Shown here in pieces: positions 16,584 through 24,965 of a stretch of 37,608 nucleotides of DNA. Under the pieces are notes generated by a model, which did not search any database, was not told the DNA's origin, and saw only the letters and a program-made list of their open reading frames with translations. The translations under genes were made by a program, and so were the position numbers. The stretch spans positions 1 through 37,608 of the forward strand of contig JAABSM010000033.1 in the NCBI GenBank assembly GCA_011390365.1. The letters run 5' to 3'. This stretch comes from Gammaproteobacteria bacterium (GTDB lineage: Bacteria; Pseudomonadota; Gammaproteobacteria; Chromatiales; Chromatiaceae). Numbering within the stretch: the first letter of the stretch is position 1; the number at the start of each line of letters is the position of its first letter.

Positions 16584-17999
16584 ATGAGCGTAAAGACTTA
16601 CGACGCCGGTGTAAAAGAATACCGGGATATGTATTGGACGCCGGACTATGTGCCACTGGATACGGACCTTCTGGCCTGTTTCAAGTGCACCGGTCAACCG
16701 GGCGTACCCCGTGAGGAAGTAGCCGCCGCGGTCGCGGCCGAGTCCTCCACCGGCACCTGGTCCACCGTGTGGTCCGAGTTGCTGACCGACATGGAGTACT
16801 ACAAGGGCCGTGCCTACCGCATCGAAGATGTGCCGGGCGACAACGAGTCCTTCTATGCCTTCATCGCGTACCCCATCGACCTGTTCGAAGAGGGCTCGGT
16901 GGTGAACGTGCTTACCTCCCTGGTCGGTAACGTATTCGGCTTCAAGGCCCTGCGTCACCTGCGTCTGGAAGACATTCGCTTCCCGATCGCCTACATCAAG
17001 ACCTGCGGCGGTCCGCCCGCCGGTATCCAACTGGAGCGCGACCGCCTCAACAAGTACGGTCGGCCGATGCTGGGCGCCACCATCAAGCCCAAGCTGGGTC
17101 TCTCCGCCAAGAACTACGGTCGTGCCGTTTACGAATGCCTGCGCGGCGGTCTCGACATGACCAAGGACGACGAAAACGTCAACTCCCAGCCCTTCATGCG
17201 CTGGCGCGATCGTTTCGACTTCGTTGGCGAGGCCATCCAGAAGGCCCAGCAGGAGACCGGCGAGCGCAAGGGTCACTACCTGAACGTCACCGCCTCTACT
17301 CCGGAAGAGATGTACAAGCGCGCCGAGTATGCCAAGGAAGTGGGTTCGCCCATCATCATGCATGACTTCCTGACCGGCGGCTTCACCGCCAACACCGGCC
17401 TGGCCAACTGGTGCCGCGAAAACGGCATGCTGCTGCACATCCATCGCGCCATGCACGCGGTAATCGACCGTCATCCCAAGCACGGTATCCACTTCCGCGT
17501 GCTGGCCAAGTGCCTGCGTCTGTCCGGCGGCGACCACCTCCACACCGGCACCGTGGTCGGCAAGCTGGAAGGCGATCGCAACTCCACCCTCGGCTTCGTC
17601 GACCAACTGCGCGAATCCTTCGTCCCCGAAGACCGCAGCCGCGGCGTCTTCTTCGACCAGGATTGGGGCTCCATGCCCGGCGTCATGGCCGTCGCCTCCG
17701 GCGGTATCCACGTCTGGCACATGCCGGCGCTGGTCACCATCTTCGGTGATGACTCCATGCTCCAGTTCGGTGGCGGTACTCAGGGTCACCCCTGGGGCAA
17801 CGCCGCTGGCGCCGCCGCCAACCGCGTCGCCCTGGAGGCCTCCATCAAGGCCCGCAACGAAGGTCGCGAGATCGAGAAGGAAGCCCGCGATATCCTTGCC
17901 GAGGCCGCCAAGCACAGCCCCGAACTGGCGATCGCCATGGAAACCTGGAAAGAGATCAAGTTCGAATTCGACACCGTCGACAAACTCGACGTTCAATGA
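16584..17999 (+). CDS. cbbL: RuBisCO large subunit, Form IA carboxysomal (CbbL)
   Basis: CbbL is the catalytic subunit that fixes CO2 onto ribulose-1,5-bisphosphate. In this operon context it is packed in alpha-carboxysomes. The 471-residue protein has the catalytic TIKPK motif (K168), the carbamylated lysine in DMTKDDE (K194 with D196, E197), HRAMHAV (H287) and loop-6 VVGKLEGD (K327). It ends KLDVQ. The overall sequence is Form IA and close to carboxysomal types of alpha-cyanobacteria and Thiomicrospira-like bacteria. One position is unusual: methionine (M192) replaces the nearly invariant phenylalanine two residues before the carbamylated lysine (GGLDFTKDDE in most forms). The ATG at 16584 follows AGGAG; 11 upstream in-frame codons are not part of the family N-terminus. 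Confidence 0.98.
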   Translation: MSVKTYDAGVKEYRDMYWTPDYVPLDTDLLACFKCTGQPGVPREEVAAAVAAESSTGTWSTVWSELLTDMEYYKGRAYRIEDVPGDNESFYAFIAYPIDLFEEGSVVNVLTSLVGNVFGFKALRHLRLEDIRFPIAYIKTCGGPPAGIQLERDRLNKYGRPMLGATIKPKLGLSAKNYGRAVYECLRGGLDMTKDDENVNSQPFMRWRDRFDFVGEAIQKAQQETGERKGHYLNVTASTPEEMYKRAEYAKEVGSPIIMHDFLTGGFTANTGLANWCRENGMLLHIHRAMHAVIDRHPKHGIHFRVLAKCLRLSGGDHLHTGTVVGKLEGDRNSTLGFVDQLRESFVPEDRSRGVFFDQDWGSMPGVMAVASGGIHVWHMPALVTIFGDDSMLQFGGGTQGHPWGNAAGAAANRVALEASIKARNEGREIEKEARDILAEAAKHSPELAIAMETWKEIKFEFDTVDKLDVQ

Positions 18000-18006
18000 T
18001 CTTGCT

Positions 18007-18041
18007 CGGGTCGCCGCGGCATGAACCCCGCCGGCGACCCG
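18007..18041 (+). other. Strong hairpin between cbbL and cbbS
   Basis: CGGGTCGCCG (18007-18016) pairs perfectly over 10 bp with CGGCGACCCG (18032-18041). It begins just after the cbbL stop codon, and no T-tract follows. Such an intercistronic stem is likely to affect mRNA processing or stability of the two RuBisCO messages and is not expected to end transcription. Confidence 0.7.
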
Positions 18042-18084
18042 AACCACGCACGCCGAATTAACAGAAACTAAGAGGAATTTCGTC

Positions 18085-18429
18085 ATGCCTTTTCAGAGCA
18101 CAATGGGTGACTACAAAACCAAGCGCACCTTGGAAACCTTCGGCTTTCTGCCGCCGATGACCCAGGAGGAGATCTACGACCAGATCGCCTACCTCCTCGC
18201 CCAGGGCTGGACCCCGGCCATCGAGCACTGCGATCCCGCGGATGCCATCATGACCTACTGGACCATGTGGAAGCTGCCCTTCTTCGGTCAGCAGAACCTG
18301 GAAGAGGTAGTCACTGAGCTGGAAGCCTGCCACCGCGCATACCCGGACCACCACGTCCGCCTGACCGGCTACGACAACTATACCCAAAGTCAGGGTACTT
18401 GCTTCGTCGTATTCGAAGGTCGCGGCTGA
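18085..18429 (+). CDS. cbbS: RuBisCO small subunit (CbbS)
   Basis: CbbS completes the L8S8 RuBisCO holoenzyme. The 114-residue protein has the family core: [46 protein letters not shown] and [18 protein letters not shown]. It is preceded by AGAGGAA and an 85-bp gap from cbbL that contains a hairpin. Two more strong hairpins separate it from csoS2. The N-terminal [19 protein letters not shown] is like other Form IA carboxysomal small subunits. Confidence 0.98.
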   Translation: MPFQSTMGDYKTKRTLETFGFLPPMTQEEIYDQIAYLLAQGWTPAIEHCDPADAIMTYWTMWKLPFFGQQNLEEVVTELEACHRAYPDHHVRLTGYDNYTQSQGTCFVVFEGRG

Positions 18430-18439
18430 GCCGTGACAA

Positions 18440-18467
18440 TGGGGCCGGGCGATAACGTCCCGCCCCA
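18440..18467 (+). other. Hairpin after cbbS
   Basis: Two 12-nt arms (18440-18451 and 18456-18467) pair at 11 of 12 positions, including one G-T pair, around the loop ATAA. It starts 11 nt after the cbbS stop and has no T-tract, which suggests an mRNA-stabilising or processing element. Confidence 0.65.
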
Positions 18468-18479
18468 ACCGAACACAAG

Positions 18480-18504
18480 CCCGGCGCGCCATGGGCGTGC
18501 CGGG
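18480..18504 (+). other. Second hairpin before csoS2
   Basis: CCCGGCGCGCC (18480-18490) and GGCGTGCCGGG (18494-18504) pair over 11 bp with one G-T wobble and a 3-nt loop, ATG. It lies 48 nt before the csoS2 ATG. A-residues rather than T-residues follow, so it is not a plus-strand intrinsic terminator. Confidence 0.65.
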
Positions 18505-18552
18505 AAAAATTCCAAGGTCGAACCCAGTCCGCCTGATGTCCTGGAGCCCGAG

Positions 18553-20934
18553 ATGAGAAGCAGAGTCCAATCCAACAGCAGTCGCGAGGCGGCCCTGGCC
18601 CGCCGCAAGGCAATGGCCACCAAAGGCAAGCCGGCCGTCGCCGGTTCCACTCGCGATCGCACTCGCACCGCACCACAGGCTCGCCCCACCGCCGAGCCCG
18701 TAAAGGCTTCGCCAAACGCCCCGCGACCCGAGACGAACAGCCAGCCAACCCGCGCCGCCAGACCCGCGCCCCGCCATACCGGCCAGGTTGCCGCCGCCCC
18801 CGCGGCCAAGAGTCGTGAGCTTTCGAAGACGCGCCGTCAGGCATTGGCCAAAGCCGGTCGTCGGGCGGACAACAAGAGCGATCGGATTCGGGCCGAAGCC
18901 TTGAAGAAACAAGAGCAAGCCAAGGCGAACGCCAAGCCCAAAGGCGACTGCGGATGCGGATGCAAAGGCGCCGGCGACTGCCAGGGACGTAACAAGGACC
19001 AGGCGGCCACGAGCGTCAAACCCCGTCTGTCTGAACCCGCCCGCGCCAATAATAGCCGTAGCGAACGGGCCAGTAAGCTCGCCCGCGCACGCCGCGCCCA
19101 GGGTGCTGGAAAGGCCACCGGTCGTTTGGTGGCGCAAGCCAAACGTGCCGCCCAAGCCAACCGCGGCAAGGCCGCGGCGGACACCTCCTCGTCGCCCGCC
19201 GGGATCGCTCGTCAGGCCAACCCGCGCCTCTCCAGCCGGGAACTTGCCCAGCGCATCCGCGAACAACGCAGCAAACAGGGCGCGAGCGGCGCCCGCAAGA
19301 CCCGCTGCGCCTCGCAACAGCGTGCCGAACGCCGTCAGGGCGCGGCCGCCGATCAACCCTGGAAGGTAGGTGCGAGTGAAACCGCGCGGGGTCAGACCGT
19401 TACCGGCACCCGCGCCGACCGCACGCCGACCATGACCGGTGACGACGGCGACCTGTGCCGCAATATCACCGGCACCGAGTATTTGGGCGCCGAAATCTTC
19501 CGCGATTTTTGCCAGGCCGAAGCCCCCAGGGGCCCCGCCAAGGTTGGCATGAGCAGCACCGAGAAGGGCAACCGGGTCACCGGCAACGAGGTCGGTCGCT
19601 CTCCTTCCGTCACCGGCGACGAGCCAGGCAGTTGCACAGCCGTAACCGGCGCGCAGTACCTCTCCGCCGAGCACATGGCGGCCTTCTGCGGCGCTGGCCC
19701 AAAGGCCGCTGCGCCGGCCCGCAATCAGCCCATGGCGGCGATCGCCAAGGGTCGCGAGGTTCAGGTTACCGGTGACGAAAAAGGCGCTGGCATTACACCG
19801 ACCGGCGCGCGTTATACCGATGCCCAGAGCATTCGCAACGGCCGCATCGAGCGCGATAGGCCGATCGCAGCTCCCGCGCCGAAACCCGCGCAGCGCGAGC
19901 CCAAGCAGTCGGAAACCCTTGCCGGCAGTCGCATTACCGGCCAGCGGGTCGGGCGTTCCGAGCGGGTCACCGGCAACGAACCCGGGACCTGCCAGAATGT
20001 CACCGGCGATCAGTATTTCGAGGCCAGCCTGTACCGTAGTTATTGCGCCGAAGAACCCAAGCCTGAAGCGCCCAAGGTCGGCCATTCGGCCACTCTCGCT
20101 CGGCAACGCGTCTCCGGTACCATGACCGGTCGTTCCGCCAAGGTCACCGGCGACGAGCCGGGTACCTGCAAGAGCATCACCGGCACACCCTATGCCGGAC
20201 TGGACCAGGTCGAGGCCTTTTGCCCTCCGCCGGCGCGCACCGCGGTAGAAGCCACAGCGCCCCGGCGCCGCTCTACCCCGGGTCCGCGAATGACCGGTAT
20301 CCAGCCAGGCTTGTCGGGGCCGATGACCGGCGCTGACAAGGGGGCTTGTGAAACCCCTACCGGCACCCCCTACTTCGGAGAAGATGACTTCGCCCAGGCC
20401 TGCGAGGCGGGTCTCAACGCCACCCCCGCGGACAGTGATTTTCCGCAACCGCTGGAGGTGTCCGTGCCGACTACAGAGGCCCTCGCTAGCGCGCCCGCCG
20501 CGCCGGCGAGACCCTCCGTCACTGGTACCCGTTACGGCATTGGCGGACGCAACGTCACTGGACCATTCGACATGGCCAGCGGAAAGATCACCGGGACCGA
20601 ACAAGTCCGCGGCGCGGCGCGCGCCGATATCGCCGCCGATCGCCCGCCGACTGAAGGCACGGAGCCGCGCCTCTCGCGGGTGACCGGCGAGGGTCAGACC
20701 TCCGGTCACAAGATCACCGGGGATGACTGGGATCGCGGCGAGCGCGTCACCGGCACCGAGGGCCGGACCGCCCAACGCCGCAATCCCACCCGCAAGGGCC
20801 CGATATCCGCGATGCCGACGGTCGAGCGCAAACGCAACGAAGAGGTCCCCGAGCCCGTAAGCAAGATCACCGGCGCCAGTGGTAACACCGACCGCGGCGC
20901 CCTGATCACCTACTCCGGCGGCGCCCGCGGCTGA
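18553..20934 (+). CDS. csoS2: Carboxysome assembly scaffold protein CsoS2
   Basis: CsoS2 is the disordered scaffold that binds RuBisCO through its N-terminus and the shell through its middle and C-terminal repeats. The 793-residue product has three regions. The N-region (1-268) is very basic, with RuBisCO-binding helix motifs such as SREAALARRKAMATKGK and SRELSKTRRQALAKAGR. The middle region (about 269-620) has about six repeats built on VTG...VTGDEPGxC...TGxxY...FC; the third lacks its cysteines. The C-region ends SKITGASGNTDRGALITYSGGARG-like, the conserved shell-anchoring end. An unusual cysteine cluster, CGCGCKGAGDC, sits at about 133-143. The ATG at 18553 follows GGAG and gives the canonical N-terminus; the frame is open back to 18433. 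No clear -1 frameshift heptamer was recognised. Confidence 0.96.
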   Translation: MRSRVQSNSSREAALARRKAMATKGKPAVAGSTRDRTRTAPQARPTAEPVKASPNAPRPETNSQPTRAARPAPRHTGQVAAAPAAKSRELSKTRRQALAKAGRRADNKSDRIRAEALKKQEQAKANAKPKGDCGCGCKGAGDCQGRNKDQAATSVKPRLSEPARANNSRSERASKLARARRAQGAGKATGRLVAQAKRAAQANRGKAAADTSSSPAGIARQANPRLSSRELAQRIREQRSKQGASGARKTRCASQQRAERRQGAAADQPWKVGASETARGQTVTGTRADRTPTMTGDDGDLCRNITGTEYLGAEIFRDFCQAEAPRGPAKVGMSSTEKGNRVTGNEVGRSPSVTGDEPGSCTAVTGAQYLSAEHMAAFCGAGPKAAAPARNQPMAAIAKGREVQVTGDEKGAGITPTGARYTDAQSIRNGRIERDRPIAAPAPKPAQREPKQSETLAGSRITGQRVGRSERVTGNEPGTCQNVTGDQYFEASLYRSYCAEEPKPEAPKVGHSATLARQRVSGTMTGRSAKVTGDEPGTCKSITGTPYAGLDQVEAFCPPPARTAVEATAPRRRSTPGPRMTGIQPGLSGPMTGADKGACETPTGTPYFGEDDFAQACEAGLNATPADSDFPQPLEVSVPTTEALASAPAAPARPSVTGTRYGIGGRNVTGPFDMASGKITGTEQVRGAARADIAADRPPTEGTEPRLSRVTGEGQTSGHKITGDDWDRGERVTGTEGRTAQRRNPTRKGPISAMPTVERKRNEEVPEPVSKITGASGNTDRGALITYSGGARG

Positions 20935-20978
20935 GGCGATCCAGCGTCACCTAAAGTGACCAGGGAAACGATAGCGAC

Positions 20979-22739
20979 ATGCGTAAGAGTCAGCGAAAAG
21001 TAGCGCCATACCTCGCCACCCCGAAGAGCCGCTTTGGCGGCGTCGGAAGGCAGGTCGATCCGCGCCCGCGAACGTCTCGCTCCGTCGAGCCACAGCCAGC
21101 GAGCGACTCGGGAGAGAGCGGTCAGGCGGCCGCCGAAGCGTCGGCGCGCCGCAAGCGACCGGTTGCGAATAGTGGCACGGCGAAGCCGACTCGCCCAACC
21201 CGTCCGCCGCGGCCCAAGCCCGCCGGACCGGAAGAGATTCGCCGCGTACGCAACGGCGCAACCGCTACTGGACGGCCCGCCACGGCGAGTACCGAACGGC
21301 GTTCGAGCATTGGCGAATCTCGGCGTACAGCGGCGTCGGGAGCTAGCCACCCGCTCACTGATCAGGCCGCTAATCGGCGCTTGGCGGACTACGAGTCCGG
21401 GGTGAAATCCTCCTTTGACCGCATCGTATTGGTGCTCAAGGAGATCGCAAGCCACCGCTGCGAACCGGATTTCATCGATCGTGCCGGCTTTCTCGCGCGT
21501 CAGGAACTGGGGCTTGATCTTCCCGCCCATCTGCTGGAAGACGCCTGGGTCAGTGGTCTGGACATGCGCAGGCTCTTCGCCTGGACCTTGTTCGAGAGCT
21601 ATCGCCAGATGAGCGACGCGTTTTATACTCGCGACCCGCTCGGCGGTCGTTCGGACCAGGCGTTCGAGGCGTTTTTACTGGACTGCGGCTTCCACCTCAT
21701 GGATGTGACGCCTTGCGCGGATGGTCGTTTGGCGCACGCCATTAGTTACGTGCTGCGTCTACCCTACGGCCCGGTGCGGCGCAAGTCCTATGCCGGGGCG
21801 TTGTTCGACATCGAGAACACGGTGGAGAAGTGGATCGAGGTGGAGCTGGGGCGGTTCCGTGAAGGTGTTCCAAACACCGCCGATGCGCCGACCCGCTATC
21901 TGAAGACGGTGCTCTACCACTTCAGTTCGTCGGATCCGGCGGGTCAGGGCTGCGCGGCCCATGGATCGGATGATGGGCTGGCCGCCCGCTCTGGCTGGGA
22001 GCGCCTGCAAGGTCTGCGTCAAGCGATCGAAAACGGCTTTTGCTGCGGTGCGTCCGTTGAGTTACTGCTGATGGGTCTCGACACGGATACCGACGCGATT
22101 CGGGTACACGTTCCGGATGCCCAGGGCAACTGCGAGCTGGAGCGCTGGCTCGACAATGCCGACCTTTATCGCCGCACCCAAGGGCTGGATGCGGAGTCGG
22201 CGCGCCGTTCGATCATGGCCGAAGTGGCGGCCTCCGCCCCCGGCGGCGGCCCGCCGTCTCAGGGTATGTTGGCGCTTATCGCGCGGCTGCTGGAGAACAA
22301 TCTGTCGCAGATCGACTATGTGCGCCAGGTGCATGGTGGTCGCTACGCGGACATCGGCCATGCCGAGCGCTTCATCGGAGCCGGTATCGGCTTCGAGGAG
22401 ATCCAGCTACGCAATCTGACCTATTTCGCCTACCTCGATACGGTCGAGGAGGGCGCGCCGGACTTGGATGTGGGTATCCGCATCTTTACCGGCCTGAATA
22501 TTGATCGCGGTCTGCCCGCCCCGGTGGTGATTCGTTTCGACTACCATGGCGGCGTCCCCGGCGCGCGGGATCGTGCGGCGGCGCGTTGCGCCCGCACCTG
22601 CAAGGCGCTGCATGAACGCTACGCCGATTTGAGCGCCAAGGGGCTGCTCCATACCTTGCAGGTGGTGCGGGACTGTGACGCGGGAACGCCCATCGAGATC
22701 CTGGGGTCTTCCCTGGAAAAGGCCCATAGCGGCCACTGA
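20979..22739 (+). CDS. csoS3: Carboxysome shell carbonic anhydrase (CsoSCA, CsoS3)
   Basis: CsoSCA converts bicarbonate to CO2 inside the carboxysome. It is a divergent beta-type carbonic anhydrase with one active and one degenerate half. The 586-residue protein shows the catalytic set C246, D248, R250 (TPCADGRLAHA) and H314, C325 (YHFSSSDPAGQGC). The histidine-to-cysteine spacing of 11 and the CxDxR motif match the H. neapolitanus enzyme. The first 130 residues are an arginine, proline and serine-rich disordered extension. From memory the protein is about 70 residues longer than the H. neapolitanus form. That region is where RuBisCO-binding peptides occur in this family. AGGGAA precedes the ATG, 44 bp after csoS2. 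Confidence 0.95.
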   Translation: MRKSQRKVAPYLATPKSRFGGVGRQVDPRPRTSRSVEPQPASDSGESGQAAAEASARRKRPVANSGTAKPTRPTRPPRPKPAGPEEIRRVRNGATATGRPATASTERRSSIGESRRTAASGASHPLTDQAANRRLADYESGVKSSFDRIVLVLKEIASHRCEPDFIDRAGFLARQELGLDLPAHLLEDAWVSGLDMRRLFAWTLFESYRQMSDAFYTRDPLGGRSDQAFEAFLLDCGFHLMDVTPCADGRLAHAISYVLRLPYGPVRRKSYAGALFDIENTVEKWIEVELGRFREGVPNTADAPTRYLKTVLYHFSSSDPAGQGCAAHGSDDGLAARSGWERLQGLRQAIENGFCCGASVELLLMGLDTDTDAIRVHVPDAQGNCELERWLDNADLYRRTQGLDAESARRSIMAEVAASAPGGGPPSQGMLALIARLLENNLSQIDYVRQVHGGRYADIGHAERFIGAGIGFEEIQLRNLTYFAYLDTVEEGAPDLDVGIRIFTGLNIDRGLPAPVVIRFDYHGGVPGARDRAAARCARTCKALHERYADLSAKGLLHTLQVVRDCDAGTPIEILGSSLEKAHSGH

Positions 22740-22762
22740 ACCGAATTCGAGGAGACGCTGCG

Positions 22763-23023
22763 ATGAAGATTTGTCAGGTCGAAAAGCCGCTGGTCTCCAC
22801 CAATCGGATTCCGGGCTTCGAGCACAAGCATCTGCAGGTGGTGCGCGACGGCTCCAGCCAGTTGGTGGCGGTAGATGCGGTCGGCGCGATGCCCGGCGAC
22901 TGGGTGTTGTGCGTGGGCAGCTCGGCGGCGCGTGAGGCGGCCGGCAGCAAGGAGTATCCGAGCGATCTGACCATCGTCGGCATTATCGACAACTGGCAGC
23001 CGGAGAGCGCCGGGGGCGCCTGA
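22763..23023 (+). CDS. csoS4A: Carboxysome vertex protein CsoS4A (BMC-P pentamer)
   Basis: CsoS4A forms pentamers that close the twelve vertices of the icosahedral shell. The 86-residue product begins MKICQVEKPLVSTNRIPGFEHK, the conserved start of the EutN/CcmL/CsoS4 family. It also has VAVDAVGAMPGDWVLCVGSSAAREAAG and DLTIVGIIDNW. GAGGAGA lies before the ATG. Its TGA stop overlaps the csoS4B ATG by one base, so the two are coupled. Confidence 0.96.
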   Translation: MKICQVEKPLVSTNRIPGFEHKHLQVVRDGSSQLVAVDAVGAMPGDWVLCVGSSAAREAAGSKEYPSDLTIVGIIDNWQPESAGGA

Positions 23024-23268
23024 TGGATATCCATCGCGTAGTCGGCGCGCTCTACTGCACCCAGCGTATCGAAGGGCTGTACCATTGCGAGCTGCGGGTG
23101 CTGAAGGATGCCAAGGGCAAGCTGGCGGTGGCGACGGATCCGGTGGGCGCGCGGGAAGGCGAGTGGGTCTTCACCGTCAGCGGTTCGGCGGGACGGCTCG
23201 CCATGGGAGACAACAAGATCCTGACCGACCTCGCCATCGGCGGGATTATCGACCACTGGGAGGCGTAG
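23023..23268 (+). CDS. csoS4B: Carboxysome vertex protein CsoS4B (BMC-P pentamer)
   Basis: CsoS4B is the second pentameric vertex protein of alpha-carboxysomes. The 81-residue product reads MDIHRVVGALYCTQRIEGLYH, then ATDPVGAREGEWVFTVSGSAGRLA and DLAIGGIIDHWE, parallel to CsoS4A but clearly diverged. The start overlaps the csoS4A stop. A 130-bp gap with several short inverted repeats follows before the csoS1 pair. Confidence 0.96.
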   Translation: MDIHRVVGALYCTQRIEGLYHCELRVLKDAKGKLAVATDPVGAREGEWVFTVSGSAGRLAMGDNKILTDLAIGGIIDHWEA

Positions 23269-23398
23269 CCAGCCCGGCGGCAAACAGGCTTCGGCCAGGG
23301 GCCTCCAGGGCCCAGGCGGAGAGAGGCGAATTGGTATTTGAAACAGGTCCGACGGCGATCTAACGCCGGGGACGATTCCAACGCAGGAGAGACGAGAA

Positions 23399-23707
23399 AT
23401 GGCAGGCGAAGTGACGGGAATTGCGCTCGGCATGATCGAGACAAGGGGCCTCGTGCCGGCGATCGAGGCGGCGGATGCGATGACCAAGGCGGCCGAGGTG
23501 CGGCTGGTGGGTCGCGAATTCGTCGGCGGCGGTTACGTGACCGTGTTGGTGCGTGGCGAAACCGGTGCGGTCAACGCCGCGGTTCGGGCGGGCGCGGATG
23601 CCTGCGAGCGGGTCGGCGACGGCCTGGTCGCGGCGCACATCATTGCGCGTCCCCACCGCGAGGTGGAGCCGGTGTTGCAGTCCACCGGTGAAGCACGCGC
23701 AAGCTGA
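23399..23707 (+). CDS. csoS1: Major carboxysome shell protein CsoS1 (first copy)
   Basis: CsoS1 proteins are single-domain BMC hexamers that tile the facets of the shell and form a narrow pore for bicarbonate and RuBP. The 102-residue product has the BMC core [48 protein letters not shown], with the pore segment FVGGG, and ends [14 protein letters not shown]. It is almost identical in protein to the next gene. AGGAGA precedes the ATG. It cannot be said from sequence whether this corresponds to csoS1A, B or C. Confidence 0.96.
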   Translation: MAGEVTGIALGMIETRGLVPAIEAADAMTKAAEVRLVGREFVGGGYVTVLVRGETGAVNAAVRAGADACERVGDGLVAAHIIARPHREVEPVLQSTGEARAS

Positions 23708-23795
23708 GGCCGAATAGAACGAACCGGGGGCCGGCGGTTGTCGCCGGTCTCTGACTTGATTACCCATTCAACACAAACGAAGCAGGAGAAGAGAC

Positions 23796-24098
23796 ATGGC
23801 GAACGAAACCATGGGCATTGCACTCGGAATGATCGAGACCCGCGGGCTGGTTCCCGCCATCGAGGCGGCTGACGCCATGACCAAGGCGGCGGAAGTGCGC
23901 CTGATCGGTCGTGAATTCGTCGGCGGCGGTTACGTGACGGTGCTGGTACGCGGCGAGACAGGCGCGGTAAACGCGGCGGTTCGCGCCGGCGCCGATGCCT
24001 GCGAGCGGGTCGGCGACGGCCTGGTCGCCGCGCACATCATCGCCCGTCCCCATCGCGAGGTGGAGCCGGTGCTGCCGAAGGGCGGCAACGCCGAGTAA
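23796..24098 (+). CDS. csoS1: Major carboxysome shell protein CsoS1 (second copy)
   Basis: This is the second BMC-H shell protein, 100 residues. It differs from the first copy mainly at residues 3, 5 and 6, at one valine/isoleucine position, and in the C-terminal tail (VLPKGGNAE). The nucleotide sequences differ at many third codon positions in the 5' half yet share a run of about 35 identical bases near 23610 and 24005. AGGAGA lies upstream. Two or three paralogous csoS1 genes are usual in alpha-carboxysome operons. Confidence 0.96.
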   Translation: MANETMGIALGMIETRGLVPAIEAADAMTKAAEVRLIGREFVGGGYVTVLVRGETGAVNAAVRAGADACERVGDGLVAAHIIARPHREVEPVLPKGGNAE

Positions 24099-24172
24099 TG
24101 GCGGGACGCGGCCGCGCCGGAACAGGGGTTTCGGCGCTGAGCCGCCATCCAAATCCAAGCGGTTGATTCGAC

Positions 24173-24679
24173 ATGCCGATGACAGCAACAGATCCGCGTA
24201 TTCTGGGTTATCTGGGCCGCGCCCTGAGTCTGGAGTACACCGCGGTACAGCAGTACATGACCCAGGCGAGTCTGTGTGATGCCTGGGGCTTGCGAGAGGC
24301 GGGTGAGCGTTTCCGACGCGAGAGCGTGGAGGAGATGCAGCATGCCCAACGTATCATCGAACGCATGCTGCAACTGGGTGTAGCGCCCAATGCGTCGCGA
24401 CTGGAGGCGGTGGGCCTGGCCCCCGACCTTGCCGGGATGTTGCGGCGGGATGCCGCGCTGGAGTCGCGGATTATCGCCCTCTACGACGAAGCGGCCCGTT
24501 ATAGCCGTAGCGTGCGTGATATCGAGAATGCTGGATTCTTCGAGGCCTTGCTGGGCGAAGAGGTAAGTCATGCCGGTGAGATCCATGCCTGGATCGCCGA
24601 CCATGACGGCCGCGTCGCCGGTGCGCGAAATGGTCCGGAGACGCGGAACAGAGGAGGAGCCGATGCAGCCTTCTGGTGA
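24173..24679 (+). CDS. Ferritin-like (bacterioferritin-type) protein of the carboxysome operon
   Basis: A bacterioferritin-like gene commonly follows csoS1 in proteobacterial carboxysome operons, but its role is not settled. The 168-residue protein is a four-helix ferritin-like fold with di-iron ligands: E21, E54/H57 (EEMQHA), a likely glutamate near 97, and E130/H133 (GEEVSHAGE). The C-terminal 25 residues are charged and overlap the next gene. It may handle iron or oxygen species near the carboxysome. The ribosome-binding site is weak; a second in-frame ATG lies at 24179. Confidence 0.85.
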   Translation: MPMTATDPRILGYLGRALSLEYTAVQQYMTQASLCDAWGLREAGERFRRESVEEMQHAQRIIERMLQLGVAPNASRLEAVGLAPDLAGMLRRDAALESRIIALYDEAARYSRSVRDIENAGFFEALLGEEVSHAGEIHAWIADHDGRVAGARNGPETRNRGGADAAFW

Positions 24680-24965
24680 TGGCGGCGGTGGCGGATCGGC
24701 GCACGGCTGGCGGAATCGCGCCAGACCTTTGCGTCTGGAGCGTCGCCTCTGCTTTGCCGATTACGAGGCTACCCGTGCCTTCCTGGAAGAGTCCGAGAAG
24801 CTGTCCGAAGAGACGGGCATTTATCCGAATTTGAGTTTCGGTCGCACCTACGTCAATCTCACCCTCTTCGCCGAGGAGGGGGCAAAGGAGATTGGCGAGC
24901 GGCTGAATGCGTTTGCCGAGCGCATCGATGCCTTGGCGCAATCCCATGAGGAGGGCGGAGCATGA
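24663..24965 (+). CDS. RuBisCO assembly factor acRAF (pterin-dehydratase-like)
   Basis: acRAF belongs to the pterin-4a-carbinolamine dehydratase fold but acts as a chaperone for Form IA RuBisCO in alpha-carboxysome bacteria. The 100-residue product has a glycine-rich start (SGDGGGGGSAHGW) and then the conserved core RPLRLERRLCFADYEATR, ETGIYPNLSFGRTYVNLTLF and EIGERLNAFAERID. The ATG at 24663 follows GGAGGAG and overlaps the ferritin-like gene by 17 bp. The downstream gene overlaps by ATGA. Assignment rests on core similarity and operon position. Confidence 0.85.
   Translation: MQPSGDGGGGGSAHGWRNRARPLRLERRLCFADYEATRAFLEESEKLSEETGIYPNLSFGRTYVNLTLFAEEGAKEIGERLNAFAERIDALAQSHEEGGA

Noticed and set aside
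16452-18086. A 544-codon minus-strand frame opposite cbbL
   Set aside because: Antisense shadow of the RuBisCO large subunit gene. The product has no recognisable domain.
18058-20775. A 905-codon minus-strand frame opposite cbbS and csoS2
   Set aside because: It is the mirror of GC-rich coding sequence with codon bias. The plus-strand CsoS2 and CbbS are unmistakable.
23023-24172. CRISPR-like or direct repeat array suggested by repeated DNA in this area
   Set aside because: The repetition is the duplicated csoS1 coding sequence, not short regularly spaced repeats.
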